DNA of 64,000 nucleotides from Gracilinema caldarium DSM 7334 (GCF_000219725.1 NC_015732.1:2170001-2234000); one strand, 5' to 3'; shown: positions 9,182 through 18,309, counted from the first letter of the stretch. Notes: generated by a model not told the origin, from the letters alone. Translations and numbers: made by a program.

Positions 9182-9412
9182 TTAGACGACCCGCCCGCCA
9201 TTAGGCGGGTTCTTCTTCATATATTCGTGTTCTTCCCGGACCTCTGCAATCAGGTCCTTAAGCTTCCATTCCATATTGGTCGGGGTCGATGAAGAAAAAG
9301 CTATCGACAGGGGATCAACCCCCGCTTCTTTAGCCGCAGCCTTGGCAGCACGCATAATGGAAATCATCTGTTCATGGGTAAAACCATGCATCACGATAAC
9401 CGGATTGTTCAT
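9182..9412 (-). CDS. DUF3783 family small protein
   Basis: 76 aa. It begins with VIVMHGFTHEQMISIMRAAKAA and ends with MEWKLKDLIAEVREEHEYMKK, the pattern of DUF3783 proteins, which have no known function. The 3' end of the gene (NPPNGGRVV) overlaps a terminator-like hairpin. It points away from the M16 peptidase and lies 100 bases from recG, so it is probably transcribed with or after recG, or alone. Confidence 0.7.
   Translation of the reverse strand: MNNPVIVMHGFTHEQMISIMRAAKAAAKEAGVDPLSIAFSSSTPTNMEWKLKDLIAEVREEHEYMKKNPPNGGRVV
9194..9217 (+). terminator. terminator of the M16C gene, inside the 3' end of the DUF3783 gene
   Basis: Stem CCCGCC (9194-9199) / GGCGGG (9204-9209), loop ATTA, followed by TTCTTCTTC. 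The same bases encode the C-terminus of the opposite-strand DUF3783 protein, so one sequence does two jobs. Confidence 0.55.
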
Positions 9413-9512
9413 TAATATACTCCCTTTATAACCAGAAGGTTGGTAATATTATGGATATAACCCAAAGCTAATACTAAATCTAGCAGATAACAACTTGGTC
9501 TTCTTATCATAT

Positions 9513-11627
9513 TTAAAGTGCAACTTGAGTGAAGGGGGATGCCCGTTCTAATACCTGCCTAATGACGATGTGTCCCGGTTCTAATAATCCCGGGTCCTGC
9601 TTAAGAATCGTAAAGGCATCCCCACGGGCTGTTTCTAAGAGTGAAGCATCCAAAATCGGGTCAGCCAGTCCCAGACTCAGATAACCGGATTGTTCAATAC
9701 CGGCTATCTGGCCGGGGCCCCGCAGCTTGAGGTCCTCTTCGGCTATACGGAAGCCGTCGTTATGCTCAAGCATGACTTTGAGCCGCTGTTTTCCGTCTTC
9801 GGTGAGCCTGTCTGAGTAAACGAGAAAACAGTAGGCCTGAGCGGGGCCCCGGCCAACCCGGCCTCGAAGCTGATGCAATGCAGAGAGTCCGAACCGTTCA
9901 GCATGTTCCACCACCATACAGGTTGCATTAGGGACATCAACTCCTACTTCTACCACACTGGTTGCAACGAGAATTTGAATTTGCCCTGTACGAAATGCAT
10001 TCATCGTCAGGCGTTTTTGCTCTTCATCAAGCCGGGAATGAACCAGTGCAACGTTATATTCTGGAAAAACCTCTTGAGATAAACGTTTGGCCATAGCCTC
10101 TGCATTTTTCAGATTGTTCTGGTCTGACCGGTCCGAATCCCCTTCTATAAGAGGATATACAAAATATGCCTGATGCCCTGCCTGTAGTTCTTTGCGAACG
10201 AAATCGTACACTTTTTGTTCATTCGATTGTCGAGCCAAATGGGTTTTTACCGGTTTTCGTCCAGGAGGAAGATCCGAAATGACTGATACATCCAGATCGC
10301 CAAAGACAGTAAGAGCAAGGGTTCGGGGGATGGGGGTAGCACTCATCATAAGGAGGTCCGGATTATCCCCCTTGGCCAGAATCGCACTGCGCTGAAGGAC
10401 TCCAAAGCGATGCTGTTCATCAATAATAACGAGCCTGAGTTTATGATACTGTAAGCCGGCAGAAAAGAGGGCATGGGTACCAATGACAAGATGTATGTTA
10501 CCGGCGGCCAATGCCTTAAGGAGGGCGCTTCGACCTGCGGCTTTTACATTTCCCGTTAAAAAAGCTACCGATACACCCAGGGGTTCAAGAATTTTCGCAG
10601 CATTTTCTGCATGCTGTCGAGCCAAAAGTTCGGTTGGAGCAAGCAGCGCCGTTTGTCCGCCCTCTTCAAGGGCTCTGAGGGCAGCCATAAAAGAGACCAG
10701 GGTTTTCCCGGAACCGACGTCTCCCTGTAGAAGCCGAGCCATGGAATGGGGACCTGACATATCTCTATTAATTTCTGTAATAGCATTGATTTGCCCTTTG
10801 GTGAGTTCAAAGGGAAGCCGTTCTGCCAGACGTTTCTGCAGGGGGCTGAGTTTGTCTTCCAATTCTTGGCTTTGGGCCTGCGTTTGGCCTTGGGCTGGAG
10901 CCGGAGTCCGCCTGAGGGTATTCTGCCGTTCCAGGGCCCTACGGCCAATAAGAACTTCGAGATAAAAAAGCTCTTCGTATTTTATGCGTCGTTGAGCGGC
11001 TTCGAGTTCATCTTTATTCTTAGGAAAATGAATGGCCCCCAGGGCCTTTGTTTTGTCCAATAAAGCTTGTTGCTGTAGCACTGATCCAGGGAGTTCATCT
11101 TCGAGACTTTTTCCGTATAATTGAAGAGCTTGATAGACAAGACGTCTGAGTATTTTTTGGGAAAGCCCGGCGGTAAGTGGATAGATTGGTAAGAAGAGAA
11201 ATTCAGCAGTCTTTTGAACCCTGTCTGCATGCTCAAATTCAAAACTCGATGATTGGAGGCTTCCAAAGCGGTATGAAAACTGCCCCCAGACTAGATAGCT
11301 TTTGCCTACCTCAAGCTGTTTTTCTAAAAAGGGGCGGTTAAAACAGATGAGTTCAGCCCGGGCCGTGTCATCTTCTATATGGACTTTGAGTGTTTTTTTG
11401 GGATAGCCAAACCATTCATGGGCTAAGACTGTGACTACCGTATAAACCTGTTTTGCCTTGTTCCATTGAGAAAGGGGTATAATACGGCTCCGATCCTCCC
11501 AGTCTCTGGGGTAATAGCTTAATAGGGAAGCGATATCTCTGATACCGAGTCTAGCAAGCGCCTGACAGGTCTGACTGCCAGCCCCTTTCAGATGATGAAT
11601 GGGAGTATGTATCTCCTTGAGGAACAC
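9513..11627 (-). CDS. recG: ATP-dependent DNA helicase RecG
   Basis: 704 aa, a normal RecG length. N-terminal wedge domain (LGIRDIASLLSYYPRDWEDRS near residue 28, and the OB-fold region KVHIEDDTARAELICFNRPFLEKQL), helicase domain 1 with Walker A LQGDVGSGKT and the DEQH box in IIDEQHRFGVLQRS, SAT, helicase domain 2 with VEVGVDVPNATCMVVEHAERFGLSALHQLRGRVGRG, and a C-terminal LRGPGQIAGIEQSG segment. RecG remodels stalled replication forks and Holliday junctions. The start is a GTG at 11627, preceded by TAAGGAG at about 5 bases. It lies 25 bases downstream of the yggT-like gene, so the two probably share a transcript. Confidence 0.97.
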   Translation of the reverse strand: MFLKEIHTPIHHLKGAGSQTCQALARLGIRDIASLLSYYPRDWEDRSRIIPLSQWNKAKQVYTVVTVLAHEWFGYPKKTLKVHIEDDTARAELICFNRPFLEKQLEVGKSYLVWGQFSYRFGSLQSSSFEFEHADRVQKTAEFLFLPIYPLTAGLSQKILRRLVYQALQLYGKSLEDELPGSVLQQQALLDKTKALGAIHFPKNKDELEAAQRRIKYEELFYLEVLIGRRALERQNTLRRTPAPAQGQTQAQSQELEDKLSPLQKRLAERLPFELTKGQINAITEINRDMSGPHSMARLLQGDVGSGKTLVSFMAALRALEEGGQTALLAPTELLARQHAENAAKILEPLGVSVAFLTGNVKAAGRSALLKALAAGNIHLVIGTHALFSAGLQYHKLRLVIIDEQHRFGVLQRSAILAKGDNPDLLMMSATPIPRTLALTVFGDLDVSVISDLPPGRKPVKTHLARQSNEQKVYDFVRKELQAGHQAYFVYPLIEGDSDRSDQNNLKNAEAMAKRLSQEVFPEYNVALVHSRLDEEQKRLTMNAFRTGQIQILVATSVVEVGVDVPNATCMVVEHAERFGLSALHQLRGRVGRGPAQAYCFLVYSDRLTEDGKQRLKVMLEHNDGFRIAEEDLKLRGPGQIAGIEQSGYLSLGLADPILDASLLETARGDAFTILKQDPGLLEPGHIVIRQVLERASPFTQVAL

Positions 11628-11652
11628 TGGTACTCCTTAGCAGATATACCTA

Positions 11653-12243
11653 TTAAATAGGAAGACGAATAAGCAGATTGGAAAGGAGATTAACCAGGAT
11701 TCCACCAACGATGCGGAGTATAAGCAGAACAACTACCGTGGTGAGCAGTCCTGTGGTATAGGTAACGAGCCGGTCCCTGAATATGATCCTATTTATCCGG
11801 TACAGTACTGGTTTAGATAAGGTATCGATAGCACGCCAGATGGGATGGACGTTGTTACTTCCCAGAATATAAGCAACAAAACGCACAGCTAAGATAACTA
11901 TAAAAAAACTCAATACAAAGGCAACAGCAGACCACAGACTAGTCACAAGCATCGAAAGGATAATACCTAGTGTGATTCGACCATACACTGCGATGGTAAG
12001 GAAAATATTGTTTACCAGGGCCAGTACCGCCAGGGCAGCTACAGGGGAAAAATCCAGTACCTCAGTTCGTAGTTGAGGGAAACGGCGGAACCAGTGTAGA
12101 TAAGGATCGGTAATACGGCTTAACAGCTCGGTAGATCGATTGAACGAAAGGGGACTATTAAACCAGGTCAACATGATTCTGATAAAGAGCAGAACCATGT
12201 ATACCGTGGTGCATGAAGCTAATATACGCATGAGTATGCCCAT
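11653..12243 (-). CDS. YggT-family membrane protein
   Basis: 196 aa with two YggT repeats: about four hydrophobic segments (residues 5-25, 60-85, 95-120, 165-190), each repeat carrying the pattern of a helix followed by DPYLHWFRR or DTLSKPVLYRINR. YggT proteins are small inner-membrane proteins of unclear function. I chose ATG at 12243, which follows AAGGAGG by 5 bases; an in-frame ATG at 12267 lies upstream of that site. It is divergent from the REC-REC-GGDEF gene and upstream of recG. Confidence 0.85.
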   Translation of the reverse strand: MGILMRILASCTTVYMVLLFIRIMLTWFNSPLSFNRSTELLSRITDPYLHWFRRFPQLRTEVLDFSPVAALAVLALVNNIFLTIAVYGRITLGIILSMLVTSLWSAVAFVLSFFIVILAVRFVAYILGSNNVHPIWRAIDTLSKPVLYRINRIIFRDRLVTYTTGLLTTVVVLLILRIVGGILVNLLSNLLIRLPI

Positions 12244-12322
12244 AGGTTCCTCCTTAACCGTAAGCATACTAAAAGCTTAGTCATTAGTCGAGGCCCTTCT
12301 TTTCACCTCATACAAAATGCGT

Positions 12323-12328
12323 TATAGT
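12323..12328 (+). promoter_or_regulatory. -10 box of the REC-REC-GGDEF gene
   Basis: TATAGT at 12323-12328, 23 bases before the ATG. The -35 region (TTTTCA around 12300) is weak. GAGGG at 12341-12345 serves as the ribosome-binding site. Confidence 0.4.
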
Positions 12329-12351
12329 ATTAGGTAAGACGAGGGTTAAAA

Positions 12352-13599
12352 ATGTTGCAAATTTTACATATTGATAGAAGTGAATTGTTCAGGAAAATTA
12401 TGCAGGAAATCGTTCTTCGCTGTGGTCATTCGGTCCATAGTGTTGCAACGAAACATGATGCCCTATCCTTTATTGCAAAACATAATATTGATTTAATTAT
12501 AACAGCCTTGGAATTTAATGATGGGGATGCAGAATCATTTATATTAGATCTTCCACAAGCAACAAAACAGGACATACCAGTGGTTGTAGTTACTTCGAGC
12601 GACTCCTTGGAATTACGGGAACGGCTTTTTAGCCTTGGAGTCGTTGATTATATTTTAAAAACAGACGTAAATGAAGATTATTTTAAACATTTTTTTGCAA
12701 CCCTTTCAGCAGAAGATGAACTGTCTCGTTTTATGCGGGACATGAAAATAGCGATTCTTGATGATTCTCCTATAATTTTAAAGGTTATTCATCGTATACT
12801 CGATATGAATGGGTTCCGCTTTGTTGATTTTTATATTAAACCGGGAGATTTATTACATACTACTAGTATATATGATTTGTACCTAATTGATATAGTATTG
12901 CCTGAATTGACAGGTGATAAAGTAATAGCTGAACTTCGTTCACGCCAACCCAATGCGATTATTATCAGTATGTCCCAGTTTACTGGTGAAAAGTCCATCT
13001 CAACCGTATTACTGGCCGGTGCAGATGATTATATTCATAAACCCTTCGATGCAGCATCCTTGCTTTCCCGCATTAAGATAAATGTACGGTCCTTCCAATA
13101 CAAAAAGCGTCTAGAGCTTATGGCCGTAACCGATGGACTAACAGGTTTATATAACCATCGCTTTATTTTTGAACGCCTCGAAGAAGAACATGCCAAAGTG
13201 TCCCGCTATGGACGACCGTTGTCGGTCATCATGCTAGATATAGATAATTTTAAGCATGTTAACGACACCTTTGGTCACCGAACTGGAGACGTGGTTATCC
13301 AGTCGGTTGCCCATGCAATTATGGCGAATATCCGAAAATCCGATGTGGCCGGTCGGTATGGAGGCGAAGAATTTCTCATACTTCTGCCTGAAACTGGCCT
13401 CTCAGCTGCCAAGGTAGTAGCAGAAAAGATTCGAAGTACCGTCGCACAACTGCGATTCGAAACGAAAGACTTAGGCATTACAATTTCAGCTGGAGTTGTT
13501 CAAGCACAAAAAGATGAAAGCTATGAAACTCTAGTAAACAAGGCTGACACAAACCTTTATAACGCTAAAAGGGGCGGTAAAAATCAGGTCGAAGGCTAA
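12352..13599 (+). CDS. REC-REC-GGDEF response regulator / diguanylate cyclase
   Basis: 415 aa cytoplasmic signalling protein. Residues about 2-118 form a receiver domain in which the phospho-acceptor position is replaced: the motif reads DLIITALEFNDGDA, with Ala where Asp is expected. Residues about 128-245 form a second receiver that keeps LYLIDIVLPELTG with an intact Asp and a KPF lysine. Residues about 255-415 are a GGDEF domain with LDIDNFKHVNDTFGH and an active-site RYGGEEF; an RxxD inhibitory site (RKSD) lies five residues before GGEEF. It should make cyclic di-GMP from GTP under product inhibition, controlled by phosphorylation of the second receiver. No histidine kinase is adjacent. 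Confidence 0.93.
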   Translation: MLQILHIDRSELFRKIMQEIVLRCGHSVHSVATKHDALSFIAKHNIDLIITALEFNDGDAESFILDLPQATKQDIPVVVVTSSDSLELRERLFSLGVVDYILKTDVNEDYFKHFFATLSAEDELSRFMRDMKIAILDDSPIILKVIHRILDMNGFRFVDFYIKPGDLLHTTSIYDLYLIDIVLPELTGDKVIAELRSRQPNAIIISMSQFTGEKSISTVLLAGADDYIHKPFDAASLLSRIKINVRSFQYKKRLELMAVTDGLTGLYNHRFIFERLEEEHAKVSRYGRPLSVIMLDIDNFKHVNDTFGHRTGDVVIQSVAHAIMANIRKSDVAGRYGGEEFLILLPETGLSAAKVVAEKIRSTVAQLRFETKDLGITISAGVVQAQKDESYETLVNKADTNLYNAKRGGKNQVEG

Positions 13600-13605
13600 A
13601 CCTGC

Positions 13606-16600
13606 CTATTCCCGCCAGACCTCTGCCACACCTGGCAGCATGCCAATGGACTCCAGGGCCCATTGGTCCGCACTGCTGGTGATCTGGGTTGCAGTTCGTA
13701 CCACCGATTCGCCCCCCGGTACGGGGATATGAATAAAAACCGCACAGGACCCTGAATGTTCAAAGAGATGGTCCCGCAGGGGGTAGAGATTCTCTTCCTG
13801 CTGGGCCGCATCGGCCCTGAGCCGGATATGAACTTCCCGGTACGATTTTTCTGTCAGATTCTGGATATCGAGCATTTCACTTACGATAAAGCTGATCTTT
13901 TCGCCCCGGGAACGGTCTACCTTGCCTTTAAGGGCTACAATTTCATCAATATGAAGTTTATCCTTATATTTTTCCCAGACATCGGAAAAGAGGGTTAGAT
14001 CTATCTGTCCGTTAAAATCAGCCAGGGAGGAAAATCCCATCCATTTGCCGTTTTTTGCCTGGAAGGGCCGCAGGGATTTAATCTGTCCGACAATTACATA
14101 TTCCTTATCGGGACTCGACCGTTCCGGGTGGGCCAGGTCCAGGGTTACCGACCGTTCCCAGGTCTGCCGGTAATCATCCATGGGGTGGCCGGAAAAATAA
14201 AAGCCGATCAGTTCCTTTTCTATTGCGAGCTGTTCCTGCTTGTCCCAATCCGGTGCACTCTCAAATTCAAAGTCAGGATATTCCTTTTCTCCCGACTCTT
14301 CGAAAAGACTTGACTGGCCGAATTTTTTATCATCCTTTTTGTTTTGGGCATATTCTACCGCTCGTTCCAGGTTGGCTAGAAGCATAGGGCGGCTCTGCCC
14401 AAACCTGTCGAAGGCTCCTGTTTTAATCAGCAGTTCAATAACCTTTTTCCCGACCGTTTTTATATCCACCCGGTCAAGAAAGTCCATGAAATCTTTATAG
14501 GGGCCGGCGATACTGCGCTGGTTCACAATTTCATCGGCGGCGGCATCACCAAGTCCCTTAATCCCCAATAGGCCGTAAATGATTTTGCCTTCTACTACCG
14601 TAAAATATTTATCTGAACGGTTGATGTCCGGCGGCTCTATGGTGAGGCCCATCCGGCGGCTTTCATCAATATATTCGGGGAGCTTGTCTGTACTGGTAAT
14701 TTCGTTGGTCAGGTTGGCGGCCATAAATTCGGCGGGGAAATTGGCTTTGAGGTAGGCCGTTCGATAGGCAACAACCGAATAGGCCGCGGCATGACTTTTG
14801 TTAAAGCCGTACCCTGCAAAGGGAACGAGTATTTCAAAGATGCGGTCCGCATCGGCTTCGGAAAACCCCTTCTTTTTTGCCCCTTCGATAAAGCGAGCCT
14901 TTTCTTTCACCATGACTTCAGGCTTTTTTTTTCCCATGGCCCGCCGGAGCAGATCCGCCTGTCCCAGGCTGTAACCGCCGATGATCTGGGCGACCTGCAT
15001 AACCTGTTCCTGGTAGACAATGACCCCATAGGTTTCCTTAAGGATCGATTCCAGGCATGGGTCCGGATACTCAATGGGCCGACGGCCCCATTTGGAATCG
15101 ACAAACTGGGGTATATATGCCATGGGGCCCGGCCGGTAGAGGGCGTTCAGGGCGATGAGGTCCTCAATCTTATTGGGCTTTGCCTGTTTCAGGATGCTCT
15201 GCATGCCAGATGATTCAAACTGGAATACACAGGTGCTCTGGCCTTCTCCCAAGAGCTTATAGGTGGCAGGATCGGTTTCGCTGACCGAGTTTGCATCAAA
15301 ATTGGCATATTCCCCGCCCCGTTTGCGGATCAGGTTTTCGGTGTTTTTAATGAGGGTGAGGGTTTTTAGCCCCAGAAAGTCCATTTTAACGAGGCCGCAT
15401 TCCTCAATCTGGTCCATGGTAAACTGGGTTGCTACCGTACCGGTTTTGGCGTCCCGATAGAGGGGTACATAGTCGGTAAGTTCAGTTTTTCCGATAACGA
15501 TACCCGCCGCATGGAGGGACGAATGGCGGTTTTTATTTTCGAGTCTCTTGGCTATGGCAAAGAGTTCCTGGTATCGCGGGTCCTCTGCAAGTTTTGCAAG
15601 CTCCGGTTCCTGTTCAAAGGCCTTGGCCAGGGTCATCTTCGGGTCTTCGGGGATGAGCTTTGCAATCCGGTTGGATTCCTCCAGGGGGATGTCCAGTGCT
15701 CGGGCCACATCTTTTATGACTGCTTTGGCTTTAAGGGTTCCAAAGGTGATGATTTGTCCTACCCGTTCGCGGCCATACTTTTGGGTAACATAATCGATAA
15801 CCTCTCCCCGCCGTTCGAAGCAGAAGTCCACATCAAAGTCAGGCATGGACACCCGTTCGGGGTTGAGGAACCGTTCAAAAAGCAGATTGTATTTCAGGGG
15901 ATCGATGTCGGTAATCCGCATTGCATAGGCAACGATGGACCCTGCACCGGAACCCCTTCCCGGACCGACCGGAATATCGTGTTCTTTGGCCCAGTTGATA
16001 AAGTCTGCTACGATTAGGAAGTAGCCGACAAAATCCATTTTAATTATGATATCCAGTTCGTAGTCGGCCCGTTTTTTAATTTCTTCGGTAATTTCCGGAT
16101 ATCGTTTTTTAAGACCCTCATAGGTGAGGTGCCTGATATAATCGGCGCCATTGGTAAAGGGCGGGGGAAGCTCAAAGTCGGGAAGCATGGGTCCCGGAAG
16201 TGGAATGGAAGTGTGGCACCGCTCGGCGATTCTTACGGTATTCAGAATGGCTTCGGGGTATTCCGGGAACAGGGCTGCCATCTCATCACCGCTTTTCAGA
16301 TAGAACTCGCTGGTTTCAAAGCGCATCCGGGATAGCTCGTTCCGCTTTTTATTGGTGGAGATACAGAGGAGTATATCCTGGGCGACCGCATCTTCCTTAT
16401 CCAGGTAGTGAATATCATTGGTAACCACGAGCGGAATACCGGTCCGCTTGGAAAGTTCCACCAGGAGCGGATTAACCTTTTTTTGTTCCGGAAGTCCATG
16501 GTCCTGCAGTTCAAGGTAAAAGTTGTCATCCCCTAGGATATCCCTCAGACGGCGGGCTCGATTCAGGGCTTCCTCGGCTTTTCCTTCTAGGAGGAGACTC

Positions 16601-17034
16601 GGGATTTCACCGCCCAGACAGGCAGAGAGGCCGATGAGCCCCTCATGGTAGCGGACCAGGAGTTCCTCATCAATCCGGGGTTTATAATAGAATCCTTCTG
16701 TATAGGAAAGGGATGAGAGTTTCATCAGATTTCGGTACCCTGTTTCATCGGTAGCCAAGAGTACCAGGTGGTAATATTTGTTGCCCGTTTCAGAGCCCTT
16801 TTTATCAAACCGGGACCCTGGAGTCATATAGAATTCACTGCCGATAATGGGGTTAATCTCAGCGGCTTTGCATTCCTTGAAAAATTTGAGCACCCCGAAC
16901 ATGTTGCCATGATCGGTCAGCGCCAGATGCTTCATGCCTAGGGCTTTTGCCTTGGTAATAAGGCTTTTTACCGACGCCGCTCCGTCGAGGAGAGAGTAGT
17001 CTGAGTGGACATGGAGATGCACAAAATCGGTCAT
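13606..17034 (-). CDS. dnaE: DNA polymerase III alpha subunit
   Basis: 1142 aa, the DnaE1 size class. The N-terminal PHP domain keeps FVHLHVHSDYSLLDG and LALTDHGNMFG; the palm has the catalytic PDFDVDF motif with GPGRGSGAGSIVAYA before it; helix-hairpin-helix motifs (GLLGIKGLGDAAADEI) and an OB domain (VIVGQIKSLRPF) follow. It is the replicative polymerase of the replisome. It is convergent with the GGDEF gene, 6 bases apart. There is no clear Shine-Dalgarno sequence, and a -10 box lies only 9 bases upstream, so the mRNA leader is probably 2-3 bases long. Confidence 0.97.
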   Translation of the reverse strand: MTDFVHLHVHSDYSLLDGAASVKSLITKAKALGMKHLALTDHGNMFGVLKFFKECKAAEINPIIGSEFYMTPGSRFDKKGSETGNKYYHLVLLATDETGYRNLMKLSSLSYTEGFYYKPRIDEELLVRYHEGLIGLSACLGGEIPSLLLEGKAEEALNRARRLRDILGDDNFYLELQDHGLPEQKKVNPLLVELSKRTGIPLVVTNDIHYLDKEDAVAQDILLCISTNKKRNELSRMRFETSEFYLKSGDEMAALFPEYPEAILNTVRIAERCHTSIPLPGPMLPDFELPPPFTNGADYIRHLTYEGLKKRYPEITEEIKKRADYELDIIIKMDFVGYFLIVADFINWAKEHDIPVGPGRGSGAGSIVAYAMRITDIDPLKYNLLFERFLNPERVSMPDFDVDFCFERRGEVIDYVTQKYGRERVGQIITFGTLKAKAVIKDVARALDIPLEESNRIAKLIPEDPKMTLAKAFEQEPELAKLAEDPRYQELFAIAKRLENKNRHSSLHAAGIVIGKTELTDYVPLYRDAKTGTVATQFTMDQIEECGLVKMDFLGLKTLTLIKNTENLIRKRGGEYANFDANSVSETDPATYKLLGEGQSTCVFQFESSGMQSILKQAKPNKIEDLIALNALYRPGPMAYIPQFVDSKWGRRPIEYPDPCLESILKETYGVIVYQEQVMQVAQIIGGYSLGQADLLRRAMGKKKPEVMVKEKARFIEGAKKKGFSEADADRIFEILVPFAGYGFNKSHAAAYSVVAYRTAYLKANFPAEFMAANLTNEITSTDKLPEYIDESRRMGLTIEPPDINRSDKYFTVVEGKIIYGLLGIKGLGDAAADEIVNQRSIAGPYKDFMDFLDRVDIKTVGKKVIELLIKTGAFDRFGQSRPMLLANLERAVEYAQNKKDDKKFGQSSLFEESGEKEYPDFEFESAPDWDKQEQLAIEKELIGFYFSGHPMDDYRQTWERSVTLDLAHPERSSPDKEYVIVGQIKSLRPFQAKNGKWMGFSSLADFNGQIDLTLFSDVWEKYKDKLHIDEIVALKGKVDRSRGEKISFIVSEMLDIQNLTEKSYREVHIRLRADAAQQEENLYPLRDHLFEHSGSCAVFIHIPVPGGESVVRTATQITSSADQWALESIGMLPGVAEVWRE

Positions 17035-17043
17035 AGATAGCCT

Positions 17044-17072
17044 ATTGTAACGGTGAATGGAGGCCCGCTCAA
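17044..17072 (-). promoter_or_regulatory. dnaE promoter
   Basis: On the minus strand TTGAGC (17067-17072) is followed after 17 bases by TACAAT (17044-17049). The dnaE ATG lies 9 bases further on. Confidence 0.65.
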
Positions 17073-17101
17073 GGGGTTTGTATTGGGAAGCATCAATACT
17101 C

Positions 17102-17142
17102 GCTAGCAGTTTGCCGGACCTGTCCGACGGCTCTTAGCTAGC
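17102..17142. repeat. long imperfect inverted repeat with GCTAGC ends
   Basis: GCTAGC (17102-17107) pairs with GCTAGC (17137-17142); inside, GCCG (17113-17116) pairs with CGGC (17128-17131) around a GGACCTGTCC-type core. No T-run follows, so it does not look like a terminator. It lies between the divergent dnaE and lacI promoters. Confidence 0.5.
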
Positions 17143-17207
17143 TGGGGGATACATAATGAGCTCTGTTGTTTCCAGGGGATTTGATTATAAATGTTAAAAC
17201 TATTAAT

Positions 17208-17221
17208 CGAAATCGATTGCG
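17208..17221. promoter_or_regulatory. LacI-family operator candidate
   Basis: CGAAATCGATTGCG is a near-perfect 14-bp palindrome (one symmetric mismatch pair) with the central CG and flanking AA/TT typical of LacI/GalR-family operators. It overlaps the -35 element of the promoter of the adjacent lacI-type gene, which suggests autorepression. Confidence 0.65.
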
Positions 17222-17245
17222 TTTTGAAAAATCTAAATATATACT
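17217..17245 (+). promoter_or_regulatory. promoter of the LacI-family gene
   Basis: TTGCGT (17217-17222), 17-base spacer, TATACT (17240-17245). A second overlapping TATACT is at 17245-17250. Confidence 0.65.
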
Positions 17246-17261
17246 ATACTATAGCATAATT

Positions 17262-18278
17262 ATGGTTACTATTTACGATATTGCTAGGATTACCGGTTAC
17301 TCAGCCCCTACGGTCTCCAAAGCACTCAATAACCAGAGTGATATTGGCCAAAAAACCAAGGAAAAAATAATAAATGTTGCAAAAGAACTAGGGTATATAC
17401 CCAATTCAAGTGCTAAGGGTTTGGTTACCCGGAAATCATGGCTTATTGGACTTATTTACGAAGAAGATGAGTTAGGTGTTGGTATCGAACACCCTTTGTT
17501 TGCAAGCATCATCAATGCTTTTAAGCAGGAAATGGAAGCCGTTGGTTATGAACTCATTTTTATTGCCCGGAACCTGGGTGGCCGGAAAATGAGTCTGCTG
17601 GAACATTGCCGGTACCGCCATGTAGATGGGGTTCTTATCGTCAACGCCGATGCAAGTGATACGGAAATTCTTGAAGTTACCAAAAGTGATATACCTTGTA
17701 TATCATCAAATATTGTATTTCCTGATATATGTACCGTAACTTCAGAGAATATACGTCCCGCTGTAGAAGCGGTACAGTATTTATATGCTTTAGGCCACCG
17801 GTCAATCGCACATATTGCTGGACCTCAAAATAGTGTGGCTGCCGCTGGCTATGAACGGCTCGAAGGGTATAAAGCGGGACTTGTTTCACGACAATTACCC
17901 ATAAAAAGCGAGTTTATTGTAGTTTCAGACTTCTGGAACAGTGAGTCGGGCTATAAAGCCATGATAGAGTTATGGAAAAACAAAGAAAAACCAACAGCCA
18001 TATTTTGTGCGAGCGACATCATGTCTATGGGTGTTATGAATGCCTGCAGGGATTTAGGCTTACGTATTCCTAAGGATATTTCCATTATTAGTTTTGATGA
18101 TAACCTCTGGGCCAGTTTTTCTCATCCACCCTTAACAACCTTCCGCCAGGATCGGCAGGCAATTGGCAAAAAGGCCGCCGAGATAATGAAAAGGTTTTTA
18201 AATGGTGAAAAGGTACCCCCCCGGGTACTGGTGCCAGTTACCCTTATTGAACGAGAAAGCTGCGCACCAATTACTTGA
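17262..18278 (+). CDS. LacI-family transcriptional regulator
   Basis: 338 aa. The N-terminal helix-turn-helix reads TIYDIARITGYSAPTVSKALN, followed by the hinge region GYIPNSSAKGLVTRK, and a periplasmic-binding-protein-like effector domain (residues about 60-338) ending in PPLTTFRQDRQAIGKKAAEIM and a C-terminal RESCAP segment. It should be a ligand-responsive repressor of sugar genes, but no transport or sugar operon is adjacent, so the ligand is unknown. The ATG at 17262 gives the canonical N-terminus; the open frame upstream (to 17166) would run through the promoter and operator. No Shine-Dalgarno sequence is visible. Codon use is more AT-rich than in dnaE. Confidence 0.92.
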   Translation: MVTIYDIARITGYSAPTVSKALNNQSDIGQKTKEKIINVAKELGYIPNSSAKGLVTRKSWLIGLIYEEDELGVGIEHPLFASIINAFKQEMEAVGYELIFIARNLGGRKMSLLEHCRYRHVDGVLIVNADASDTEILEVTKSDIPCISSNIVFPDICTVTSENIRPAVEAVQYLYALGHRSIAHIAGPQNSVAAAGYERLEGYKAGLVSRQLPIKSEFIVVSDFWNSESGYKAMIELWKNKEKPTAIFCASDIMSMGVMNACRDLGLRIPKDISIISFDDNLWASFSHPPLTTFRQDRQAIGKKAAEIMKRFLNGEKVPPRVLVPVTLIERESCAPIT

Positions 18279-18303
18279 CCAATTCTGCATTTTCTTGCAT
18301 ACT
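18275..18303 (+). promoter_or_regulatory. promoter of the leader peptide / aminotransferase unit
   Basis: TTGACC (18275-18280), 17-base spacer, CATACT (18298-18303). The -35 overlaps the stop codon of the LacI-family gene. The leader-peptide ATG starts 6 bases after the -10, about where transcription should begin. Confidence 0.6.
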
Positions 18304-18309
18304 ATTTGC

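Noticed and set aside
17166-17261. Longer LacI-family protein starting at 17166.
   Set aside because: The extension would be translated through the promoter and operator, and the canonical helix-turn-helix starts directly at the ATG at 17262.
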